Source of the DNA: Bacteroidales bacterium
GTDB lineage: Bacteria > Bacteroidota > Bacteroidia > Bacteroidales > UBA932
Length of the DNA: 64,000 nucleotides
Assembly: GCA_016290835.1 (NCBI GenBank)
Contig: JAEEVG010000006.1
Location: 1-64,000 of the forward strand
Direction of reading: 5' to 3'
Shown here piece by piece: positions 1 through 7,325 of this stretch (position 1 is the stretch's first letter; the number at the start of each line of letters is the position of its first letter). The notes under the pieces were generated by a model. It worked only from the letters and a program-made list of their open reading frames with translations, did no database searches and was not told the DNA's origin. Position numbers and translations under genes: made by a program.

Positions 1-336
1 TATCTCAAGCGGCTCCGTCCCGAGAAGCATCCGCTGACCCCGGAGGAACTCAACCCGCCGCAGCCCCAGCCCGAGCAGGCCCCGCCCGCACCGAAGGCCG
101 TCGTTCCGGAACAGACAGTCCCCCTGACCCCTTCGCAGAAGCGCCGCCGCCGGCGCAAGCGCGCGAAAGCCGCAGCCGCTGCCGCGGCCTCCGGTGCGAA
201 GGCTCCGGCCGCGAAGCCGGCTCCGGCCTCCGCCGCACCGGCGGATCCGGCCGCTCCCAAGCCGAAACCCAAGCATCGCCGCCGTCATCGTAAACCCAAG
301 CCGCCGCAGGCCGCACAGCAGAACGACAATGGTTAA
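1..336 (+). CDS. C-terminal end of an unidentified protein with a basic Lys/Arg/Pro/Ala-rich tail (partial)
   Basis: The frame is open from base 1 and ends in TAA at 334-336, so only the last 111 residues are visible. After about 20 residues that could end a folded domain (beginning YLKRLRPEKHPLTPEEL) the protein becomes low complexity: a run of Arg/Lys near residue 45, an Ala stretch, then Pro/Lys/His/Arg repeats. Such basic tails are common on nucleic-acid-binding proteins, but this tail does not identify the family. The stop overlaps the start of the next gene by 8 bases, so the two are probably co-transcribed and translationally coupled. From memory, Bacteroidales often have a 3'-5' exonuclease gene upstream of this methyltransferase; that is only a guess here. 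Confidence 0.7.
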   Translation, partial: YLKRLRPEKHPLTPEELNPPQPQPEQAPPAPKAVVPEQTVPLTPSQKRRRRRKRAKAAAAAAASGAKAPAAKPAPASAAPADPAAPKPKPKHRRRHRKPKPPQAAQQNDNG

Positions 337-1660
337 GGTTTTCTTGAAGCACGGCCGCGACGAATCGTTGCGCCGTTTCCATCCCTGGGTGTTCAGCGGG
401 GCCATTGCGCAGGTGCAGGGGTCGCCCGCCGAGGGGGATATCGTGGGTGTGTACAGTGCCGAGGGCCAGTTGCTGGCATCGGGCCACTGGCAGATCGGTT
501 CCATTGCCGTGCGCATCCTGTCCTTTGACGCCGATCCCACGGCTCCGGACTTCTGGGAGGTTTCCCTCCGCCGCGCCCTCTACGCCCGCATCGCCGTCGG
601 CCTCTACCCTGATTGCGCCGAGGCGCAGACGACGTGTTTCCGTTTGGTGCACGGTGAGGGAGACGGGCTGCCGGGACTGGTGATCGACTGGTACGACGGC
701 ATTTGCGTCCTGCAGGCCCACTCGGTGGGCATGTGGCGCGCCAAAGGCCAGATCTGCGAAGCCCTCCGCACGATCTTCGGCGAGCGCCTCAGGGCCGTCT
801 ATGACAAGAGCTCCGGTACCGCGCCGTTCAAGGCAGGCCTGGACCTGGTGGACGGCTATCTGTGGCGCGCCCCGGGCTTCGAGGCCGCCCAGACCGTCGT
901 CTATGAGAACGGCCGCCGCTTCCTCGTCAACTGGGAGGAAGGGCAGAAGACCGGCTTCTTCCTCGATCAGCGGGATAACCGCGCGCTGGTGGGAAAGTAT
1001 GCCGCCGGGCGCAGTGTGCTCAATCTTTTCTGCTACACGGGCGGCTTCAGCATCTATGCGCTGACCGCCGGCGCCGTCCGCGTCGACTCCGTTGATTCCT
1101 CCGCCAAGGCCATGTCCCTGGTCGAGCGCAACATCCAATTGAATTCCACTCCGCTCCTCGGCAGCTCCCCTCGCCAGCCGTCCGGCGAGGCCGGACCCCT
1201 CCCACTTCCTTCGGAAGCGGGCCCCTCCCTCTTACGAAGCCGAGGGTGGCTACGGGCCTGCGAGGGGACTGCCGAAGTCGCTTCGCCGGAATGCAATAAC
1301 TACTGCGAGGATGCGATTGAGTTTCTGCGGAAGACGGAAGCGGGGAAGTACGACCTGATGATCGTCGACCCTCCGGCATTCGCCAAACACCGCGGCGCCC
1401 TCAAAAACGCCCTCCGCGCCTACCAGCGCCTCAACGCCGCCGCCATCGCCAAAGTCGCCCCCGGCGGCCTCGTCTTCACCTTCAGCTGCTCCCAGGTCGT
1501 CGACAAAATCACCTTCGCCAACACGGTCTTCTCCGCCGCCGCCCAGACCGGCCGCAGCGTACGCATCCTGGACCGTCTCTGCCAGGGCGCCGACCACCCC
1601 GTCAGCATCTACCACCCCGAAGGAGAATACCTCAAGGGCCTGCTGCTCTATGTCGAATAA
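329..1660 (+). CDS. rlmI: RlmI-type class I SAM-dependent 23S rRNA (cytosine-C5) methyltransferase, carrying an in-frame repeat insertion
   Basis: About 443 residues. An N-terminal PUA-like RNA-binding part (about 1-80) is followed by a Rossmann methyltransferase domain with SAM motif I (VLNLFCYTGGF, about residue 230) and the catalytic DPPAF motif at about 347; FTFSCSQ follows. I chose the ATG at 329 because the conserved N-terminus (KVFLKHGRDESLRRFHPWVF) starts there; the frame is open further upstream but without homology. The family is usually a little under 400 residues. The excess lies at about residues 274-320, between the ERNIQLN helix and the CEDAIEFL strand, and corresponds to an inverted-repeat element at 1161-1272. 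The stop overlaps the next gene start by 11 bases. Confidence 0.9.
   Translation: MVKVFLKHGRDESLRRFHPWVFSGAIAQVQGSPAEGDIVGVYSAEGQLLASGHWQIGSIAVRILSFDADPTAPDFWEVSLRRALYARIAVGLYPDCAEAQTTCFRLVHGEGDGLPGLVIDWYDGICVLQAHSVGMWRAKGQICEALRTIFGERLRAVYDKSSGTAPFKAGLDLVDGYLWRAPGFEAAQTVVYENGRRFLVNWEEGQKTGFFLDQRDNRALVGKYAAGRSVLNLFCYTGGFSIYALTAGAVRVDSVDSSAKAMSLVERNIQLNSTPLLGSSPRQPSGEAGPLPLPSEAGPSLLRSRGWLRACEGTAEVASPECNNYCEDAIEFLRKTEAGKYDLMIVDPPAFAKHRGALKNALRAYQRLNAAAIAKVAPGGLVFTFSCSQVVDKITFANTVFSAAAQTGRSVRILDRLCQGADHPVSIYHPEGEYLKGLLLYVE
1161..1272 (+). repeat. Inverted-repeat element inserted in frame in rlmI
   Basis: Arms GCAGCTCCCCTCG (1161-1173) and GCGAGGGGACTGC (1260-1272) are complementary apart from one mismatch and close a segment of about 112 bp. 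Inside are a small hairpin (CTTCCTTCGGAAG) and the words CCCCTCCCA and GGGCCCCTCCC, which also occur in the element at 39537-39702. In rlmI it encodes a Pro/Ser/Gly-rich stretch with no counterpart expected in the family. Confidence 0.65.
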
Positions 1661-4600
1661 ATATCTTTTTGCGCTCGCAGCCCTCTGCCTGCTGACCGCA
1701 TGCGCCCGTACGGGCGCCCCGTCGTCCGACTATACCCGCGGGATAGGCGTCTATCCCGGCGAAGTGACCGCCTACACCGGACCGGAACTGGTCCCGGCAG
1801 GGACAGAATACCGCAATCTGGCCCTGCACCGCATCGCGCGCCATTCCTCCAGCTACGACTACAACCTCACCGCCCAGCTGCTCACCGACGGAATCCCCGC
1901 AGAGCAGCCCCCGGTCTGGCTGGAGATGGCGGTGAACGGCGAGCCGCTGCCCAAACGGGACCGCGAGAAACTCTTCGACAGCAACACCTGGACCTCCATC
2001 AGTGTCCCGGGCCGTCCGGACGCCACGCTGACACTCCGCCTGCACGGAGAGACGGCCGCGGCCGACCGGCTGACCGTGATGGGGACGGCCGAAGGGGCGG
2101 CCGGACCTTGCACCCTGACGCTGGAGAGTTCGCCGGACGGAGAGCGCTGGACCCAGGTCGCAACCCTGACGGAACGCTCGTTCCCGGGCCGTGCGATTCC
2201 GCGCGCCGGCGGCGAGAGCTGGCGCAATTTCCAATGGACCCTGGACCTGCCGGCGGAGCCCTTCGCGGCGCTGCGCCTGCACCTGGACGCCCCTGCCGTA
2301 CGGAACTGGAGCTTCCAGAAGTGGGATTTCTCCCGGGACGGGACGCCGGTGAACATCCTGCCTTCCGCGCACTTCTGCAGCGCCTGGATGAGCGAAGGCC
2401 CGTCGGAGCAATGGGTATGCGTGGACCTGGGCGCTGAAGCCGAATTCGGCCGGATCCGCCTGCCGTGGATCGAGCGCCCGGTCGCCGGCCGGCTTGAAGT
2501 TTCATCCGACGGGACGCACTGGAGGACCCTGGCGACCCTGCCTGCCAGCGGGCAGCCGGACGAAGAACTCTCCGTCCGCGGACGCGGGCGCTATGTGCGC
2601 CTGTCCAGTCTGGAAGCCGCTCCCGGCGGCCATATCGTGCTGGGAGAACTGGAAATATGGGGCCGTGGTGGCGTGGTGCCACAGTCGCAGGCCGCTCCGC
2701 TGGCTTCGGCGGGTCGTCTGCCTCTGCAAGGCGGGGCGTGGCGCCTGCAGCGCGCAAGCCTGGTCCGCGAGGACGGCGAGCGCCTGTCCGCACCGGACTA
2801 TGAGCCCGACGGCTGGCTGCCCGCGACCGTGCCCGGCACCGTGCTCAGTTCCTACTTTAACGCCGGGGCCGTCCCCGACCAGCGTTACGATGATGACCAG
2901 CTGCAAATCTCCGAGTCCTTCTTCCTGGATGACTTCTGGTATCGCGATACCTTCGACCTGCCGGCGGACTGGGCCGGGAAGGCGTGCATCCTGCATTTCG
3001 ACGGGATCAACTGGAAGGCCGAAGTCTTCGTGAACGGCTCCCCGGCCGGGCGCATCGACGGCGCCTTCACCCGGGCGTCCTTCGATGTGACGGCGCTGCT
3101 GCACGCCGGGCGCAACGCCCTGGCCGTCAAGATCTTCAAGAACGACCATCCGGGCATCGTCAAAGAGCAGGACCGGCGGAGCGCCGACCTGAACGGCGGC
3201 GTGCTCGGAGCCGACAACCCCACGATGCACGCCACCATCGGCTGGGATTGGATCCCCACCGTACGCGGCCGCAACATCGGCATCTGGAACGATGTGTACC
3301 TTTCCGCCCACGCGGGCGGGGTCACCATCGACGATGTCTTCGTGGACACCGACCTGCCCCTGCCGTCCACGGACTACGCAGTGCTCAAGCCGGTCGTCAC
3401 CCTGACCAACCACGCGGCGCAGTCCCGCCTGGCCGCCGTTGCGCTCCGCTACGGCGAGACGGTGATCTCCGCAGAAGCCGCCCTGGCCCCGGGAGAGACG
3501 CGCGACCTGGCCCTGCCTGCCACCCGCCTGGCGCATCCCGAACTGTGGTGGCCCGCCGGCTATGGCGCGCCGCATCTCTATGAAGTGGAGACGGCCGTGC
3601 TCGTGGACGGCGTCCTCTCCGATAGCAAAAAGCAGTTCTCCGGCGTCCGGGAGATGTCGTACACAATGGACGGCGGCGTGCTGGATTTCTATGTCAACGG
3701 ACGGCGGCTGATCGGCAACGGCGGCAACTGGGGCTATCCGGAGATCAATCTGAACTACCGCGCCCGCGAATACGACATCGCCGCGGCCTACCATGCGGAT
3801 ATGCATTTCACGATGATCCGCAACTGGGTGGGTATGACCGGTGACGAGGAGTTCTGGGAGGCCTGCGACCGCCACGGCGTGATGGTCTGGCAGGATTTCT
3901 GGCTCGCCAACCCGGCCGACGGCCCCGAGCCTGACGATGAAGCGATGTTCCTCGCGAATGCCGAGGATTTCCTGCGCAAGATCCGCCACCATCCCTGCCT
4001 GGCGCTGTACTGCGGCCGCAACGAGGGAAATCCGCCGGCCACGCTGGACACGGGCCTGGCCGCCCTGGTGGCGCGCCTCCATCCGGGCCTGCAGTACATC
4101 CCGCACTCCGCCGCCGGTCCCGTAAGCGGGAACGGCCCCTACCGGGCCCTGCCGGTGGCGGAATACTTTGCCCTGGAGCGCGGCCGCGACCGCTTCCACA
4201 GCGAACGCGGCATGCCGAACGTTCCGACCCCGGAGAGCCTGGCGCGTATGCTCGGAGCGGATCACAGATGGCCGCAGAACGCAGTCTGGGGCATGCACGA
4301 CTATGCTTTGGAGAGTGCCCAGGGCGCCGAGTCTTTCAATAGGATGGTGGAGAAGGCACTCGGGGAGCCAGCGAGCCTGGAGCAGTTCTCCGAATGGGCG
4401 CAATGGATCAACTACGATGGTTACCGGGCGATGTACGAGTCCCGCAGCGCGCAGCGCAAGGGCCTGCTCATCTGGATGAGCCACGCCTGCTGGCCCTCGA
4501 TGGTCTGGCAGACCTACGATTATTATTTCGCCCCCACGGCGGCCTATTTCGGCGCCAAGAAAGGCTCCGCCCCGATCCGCATCCAATGGAATCCGCACAC

Positions 4601-5180
4601 CGCCCTGGTCGAGGTGGTCAACAACAATGCCGGTGACCTGTCCGGCCTGACGGCCTGTGCCGTCGCGTATGCCCCCGACGGCACCCTCCTCGGGGAGTCT
4701 GCCGCCGAGCTGGATGCCCCGGAGGATACGACCGTCCCGCTGCCGACTATCATCATCCCGGACTTGATCCGGGATCTCCCCGGAGAGGGCGCCGTCTTCC
4801 TGCTCCGCCTGCGCCTCTGCCGGGGCGGGGAAGAACTCGCGGACAATTTCTACGTCCTCAACCTGACCGATCCCGGTAATTTCCGCTCCCTGCGCTCGAT
4901 GCCGAAGGCGAGGGTGCGCCAGGATTACCGTTTCCGGCGTGAGGGTGACGATTGGGTGGCTGATGTCAGCCTGGAGAACCGCTCCAAGACCCCGGCGCTG
5001 ATGCTCCGGCTCAACCTGACAGGCGCACGCAGCGGCGAGCAGATCCTGCCCGTCTTCTACGAGGATAATTGGATTTCCCTGCTCCCGGGCGAACGGAAGG
5101 TCATCCGGGTGCGCTGCGCCGATGCCGACACCCGCGGCGAACGCCCGACCCTGGCTCTCTCCGGCTTTAACTTTCGCTGA
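1650..5180 (+). CDS. Secreted GH2 glycosidase, beta-mannosidase / exo-beta-glucosaminidase-like lipoprotein
   Basis: 1176 residues. The signal peptide ends in lipobox LTAC (Cys at about 18), so it is probably lipid-anchored. Residues about 50-350 look like two discoidin-type beta-sandwich modules (second: SEQWVCVDLGAEAEFGRIRLP). From about 375 comes the GH2 sugar-binding domain, the Ig-like sandwich, and a TIM barrel with YCGRNEG (acid/base Glu about 791) and FHSERGMP (candidate nucleophile Glu about 852). The exact substrate cannot be read; the layout resembles GH2 beta-mannosidases and exo-beta-D-glucosaminidases. A 21-bp palindrome at 4755-4775 adds the unexpected peptide IIIPDLIRDL near residue 1040. 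The start overlaps the end of rlmI by 11 bases and the stop overlaps the convergent ispG by 14. Confidence 0.85.
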   Translation: MSNKYLFALAALCLLTACARTGAPSSDYTRGIGVYPGEVTAYTGPELVPAGTEYRNLALHRIARHSSSYDYNLTAQLLTDGIPAEQPPVWLEMAVNGEPLPKRDREKLFDSNTWTSISVPGRPDATLTLRLHGETAAADRLTVMGTAEGAAGPCTLTLESSPDGERWTQVATLTERSFPGRAIPRAGGESWRNFQWTLDLPAEPFAALRLHLDAPAVRNWSFQKWDFSRDGTPVNILPSAHFCSAWMSEGPSEQWVCVDLGAEAEFGRIRLPWIERPVAGRLEVSSDGTHWRTLATLPASGQPDEELSVRGRGRYVRLSSLEAAPGGHIVLGELEIWGRGGVVPQSQAAPLASAGRLPLQGGAWRLQRASLVREDGERLSAPDYEPDGWLPATVPGTVLSSYFNAGAVPDQRYDDDQLQISESFFLDDFWYRDTFDLPADWAGKACILHFDGINWKAEVFVNGSPAGRIDGAFTRASFDVTALLHAGRNALAVKIFKNDHPGIVKEQDRRSADLNGGVLGADNPTMHATIGWDWIPTVRGRNIGIWNDVYLSAHAGGVTIDDVFVDTDLPLPSTDYAVLKPVVTLTNHAAQSRLAAVALRYGETVISAEAALAPGETRDLALPATRLAHPELWWPAGYGAPHLYEVETAVLVDGVLSDSKKQFSGVREMSYTMDGGVLDFYVNGRRLIGNGGNWGYPEINLNYRAREYDIAAAYHADMHFTMIRNWVGMTGDEEFWEACDRHGVMVWQDFWLANPADGPEPDDEAMFLANAEDFLRKIRHHPCLALYCGRNEGNPPATLDTGLAALVARLHPGLQYIPHSAAGPVSGNGPYRALPVAEYFALERGRDRFHSERGMPNVPTPESLARMLGADHRWPQNAVWGMHDYALESAQGAESFNRMVEKALGEPASLEQFSEWAQWINYDGYRAMYESRSAQRKGLLIWMSHACWPSMVWQTYDYYFAPTAAYFGAKKGSAPIRIQWNPHTALVEVVNNNAGDLSGLTACAVAYAPDGTLLGESAAELDAPEDTTVPLPTIIIPDLIRDLPGEGAVFLLRLRLCRGGEELADNFYVLNLTDPGNFRSLRSMPKARVRQDYRFRREGDDWVADVSLENRSKTPALMLRLNLTGARSGEQILPVFYEDNWISLLPGERKVIRVRCADADTRGERPTLALSGFNFR
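4755..4775 (+). repeat. Palindromic repeat in the GH2 coding sequence
   Basis: ATCCCGGA and TCCGGGAT form perfect 8-bp arms around a 5-base loop. In frame it encodes part of IIIPDLIRDLPG, which interrupts a C-terminal beta-sandwich region. Sequences of this kind (CCCGGACTTGATCCGGG) are known as short dispersed palindromes in various bacterial genomes; I saw only this copy in the window. Confidence 0.55.
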
Positions 5181-6537
5181 GAGACTGGCCGACCCTGTCT
5201 TTCTCGATGAGTTCGAGCAGGCGGTCGATGGCTTCGGTGTCGGGGATGTGGCGCAGGACGGGTTCGCTCCTGCGGTAGATCGTGACCCGGCCGCCGCCCT
5301 CGCCAACGTAACCCCAGTCGGCATCGGCCATCTCGCCGGGGCCGTTGACGATGCAGCCCATCACGGCGATCACCAGGCCCTTGAGGTGGGCGGTGCGGCG
5401 CTGGACTTCCTCGAAGGTCTCCTGGAGGTTGTACATCGTGCGGCCGCAACCCGGGCAGGCGATGTATTCCGGTTTGTAGAAGCGCCGGCGCGCCGCCTGC
5501 ATGATCTCATCCTTCAGATAATCTGATAGCCCGGCGGAGTCCGGGATCTCATCGATCTCCCGCTTCAGCAGTTTCGGCCCCCAGCAGATGGCAGCATCCA
5601 ACATGCCGTCGTCGACGGGTCCTGACGGCGAAAGCTCAGCCGCAGCAGGATTCGCTCCGCCGAATCCGGTTCCCGCATCTGCGGGAAGCGAGGATGGAAG
5701 CCGAGACGCAGACCCCGTCGATGACGGTGATGCACTGCAGCCACGCATAGCCAGGTATTGCGCGACAGGGAGTTCGTTGACGGGCGGCTCGGTCAGGGAG
5801 ACGCGGATCGTGTCCCCGATACCTTCCTGGAGCAGCGTCGCGATCCCCACACAGGACTTGATGCGCCCGCTGTCGCCGCCCCCGGCCTCGGTCACGCCCA
5901 GATGCATCGGGAACACCACGCCCCGCTGCTGCATCAGGGCGGCCAGTTCGCGATAGGCCTGCACCATCACCACGGTATTGCTGGCCTTGAGCGAAACCAC
6001 CACCCGGTAGAAATCCGCCGCGATGCACATCTCCAGCCACTCCATGGCCGCCATCGCCATCGCGTGGGGCGTATTGCCGTAGCGGTCGGTGATGTAGCGG
6101 CCCAGCGAACCGTGGTTGAGGCCCACGCGCACGGCGGTGCCGCTCTGCTTGCAGACTGCCAGGAAACGGGCGAACTGCTCGCGCGCCTGGTCGTGGTCGG
6201 GGTGGAAGTTGCCCGGGTTGATGCGCACCTTCTCCACGATCGGCGCCACGGCGATAGCCGTCTGCGAGGAGAAATGGATGTCCGCGACCAGCGGGACGCG
6301 GCAGCCCGCTTCGCGCAGCTGCCGCTTGATCTCCGCCACGCAGGGCACGTCCTGCAGCCCGGGTACGGTGATGCGCACCAACTGTGCGCCCGCGGCGGCG
6401 AGTTCGAGGGTCTGGGCCACCGTGGCCGCCACGTCGGAAGTGTGGGTGTTGCACATCGTCTGGACGACGATGGGGTGGCCGCCGCCGATGATGAGGTCTT
6501 CCCCGATGCGGACCGGAAGGGTCTCAATGCGTGCCAT
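5167..6537 (-). CDS. ispG: IspG, 4-hydroxy-3-methylbut-2-enyl diphosphate synthase (flavodoxin/ferredoxin type)
   Basis: 456 residues; converts MEcPP to HMBPP in the non-mevalonate isoprenoid pathway. The N-terminal TIM barrel (1-265, with PLVADIHF and VEKVRINPGNF) is followed by the Fe-S domain with CPGC (about 355) and VMGCIVNGPGE, giving the three cluster cysteines and the Glu ligand. Bacteroidota IspG normally carries a large extra A* domain between these parts (about 600 residues in total). Here that position holds only about 85 residues, of which about 40 come from the repeat element at 5606-5727. It is the last gene of a minus-strand operon; its start overlaps the preceding barrel gene by 14 bases. 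It is probably functional, since all catalytic residues are present. Confidence 0.93.
   Translation of the reverse strand: MARIETLPVRIGEDLIIGGGHPIVVQTMCNTHTSDVAATVAQTLELAAAGAQLVRITVPGLQDVPCVAEIKRQLREAGCRVPLVADIHFSSQTAIAVAPIVEKVRINPGNFHPDHDQAREQFARFLAVCKQSGTAVRVGLNHGSLGRYITDRYGNTPHAMAMAAMEWLEMCIAADFYRVVVSLKASNTVVMVQAYRELAALMQQRGVVFPMHLGVTEAGGGDSGRIKSCVGIATLLQEGIGDTIRVSLTEPPVNELPVAQYLAMRGCSASPSSTGSASRLPSSLPADAGTGFGGANPAAAELSPSGPVDDGMLDAAICWGPKLLKREIDEIPDSAGLSDYLKDEIMQAARRRFYKPEYIACPGCGRTMYNLQETFEEVQRRTAHLKGLVIAVMGCIVNGPGEMADADWGYVGEGGGRVTIYRRSEPVLRHIPDTEAIDRLLELIEKDRVGQSLSES
5606..5727 (+). repeat. Structured inverted-repeat element inserted in frame in ispG (family A)
   Basis: Outer arms CCGTCGTCGACGGGTC (5606-5621) and GACCCCGTCGATGACGG (5711-5727) are nearly complementary. 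Inside are GGATTCG/CGAATCC and TTCCCGCA/TGCGGGAA hairpins and the words GCTCAGCCGCAGCAGGA and AGCGAGGATGGA, all shared in order with the intergenic element at 55068-55191, where stem bases differ in compensating pairs. In ispG the opposite strand encodes a Ser/Pro/Ala/Gly-rich linker. Confidence 0.75.
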
Positions 6538-7321
6538 ATACGATTTCTTTGGCTTGCCGGCGGAGCTCTCCGCTCGTCTTGCCGGTGCGTTTGGTCAGTT
6601 GGAAATGGACGCCCACCGTGGCGATGATGTCCATCGGATAGGCATAGCGGTAGTAGTAGGCGCTGGCATAGTCGGGCTGGTAGAGCGACGACCAGGACCA
6701 GCGGACCAGGGCGTTGAAATGGATCTCGACCGGGTCGAACATCAGGGCGAAGCCAGCTCCGCCCTGGAAACCATACTCCCAGCGGTTCTCGTAGGGACGG
6801 AAGGCGTTGGTATAGGCCGGATCGAGATTGGGGCCGCTGCGGGAGATGCTGTTGCGCCAGCCACCATAGACGCCCGCCTGGGCGAGGATCTTGACCGGGT
6901 CGATATCGTAATGGAACTGTGCCAGGGCCGGGAGCTCGAAGATCTCGATCGTGGCTTCCTCGGCGCCGTCCACCTCCTGGGAGGCGCCGGTGTCGGGATC
7001 CCGCTTGAAGGCGAACCCCTCGTAGCCGTGGGCGAATCCCGCCGAGACGGCGAAGCGCGGGATGATGTCGAACATCTTGCTGTGCTTGGTGAACATCACG
7101 GAGATGTAGTTCGGATGGACCGGCCAGGCACGGTTGTGGCGCGAGGGCGAATAATACATATTGCAGAAACTCACGCCGTAGTTCACCCCGATCATGATGT
7201 AGTCGTTAATCTGGCGGTCCTTCACCGCGAGGACGGCGGTGGTGTCGAACTTCACTTCCTGGGCGCCGGAGGTAATGGCGGCCAGGAGGAGGGTCAGCAG
7301 GAGGATCAGACGCTTTTTCAT
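6524..7321 (-). CDS. Outer-membrane beta-barrel protein, unknown role
   Basis: 265 residues. MKKRLILLLTLLLAAITSGAQ is a clear signal peptide, which decides the start at 7321; the longer open frame upstream has no such feature. The mature protein has alternating hydrophobic/polar strands and many aromatics (for example YYYRYAYPMDIIATVGVHF) typical of an outer-membrane barrel of about 8-10 strands. Size and character are comparable to PorT-like proteins of Bacteroidota, but I cannot confirm that family. It lies 4 bases after the Ig-like lipoprotein gene and overlaps the ispG start by 14, so it belongs to the same operon. Confidence 0.7.
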   Translation of the reverse strand: MKKRLILLLTLLLAAITSGAQEVKFDTTAVLAVKDRQINDYIMIGVNYGVSFCNMYYSPSRHNRAWPVHPNYISVMFTKHSKMFDIIPRFAVSAGFAHGYEGFAFKRDPDTGASQEVDGAEEATIEIFELPALAQFHYDIDPVKILAQAGVYGGWRNSISRSGPNLDPAYTNAFRPYENRWEYGFQGGAGFALMFDPVEIHFNALVRWSWSSLYQPDYASAYYYRYAYPMDIIATVGVHFQLTKRTGKTSGELRRQAKEIVYGTH

Positions 7322-7325
7322 AGGA

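Noticed and set aside
2502..5324. Very long open frame on the minus strand opposite the GH2 gene
   Set aside because: High GC makes stop codons rare in the antisense frames; the translation has the His/Gly/Val/Arg composition of a shadow frame and no domain, and the GH2 gene explains the region.
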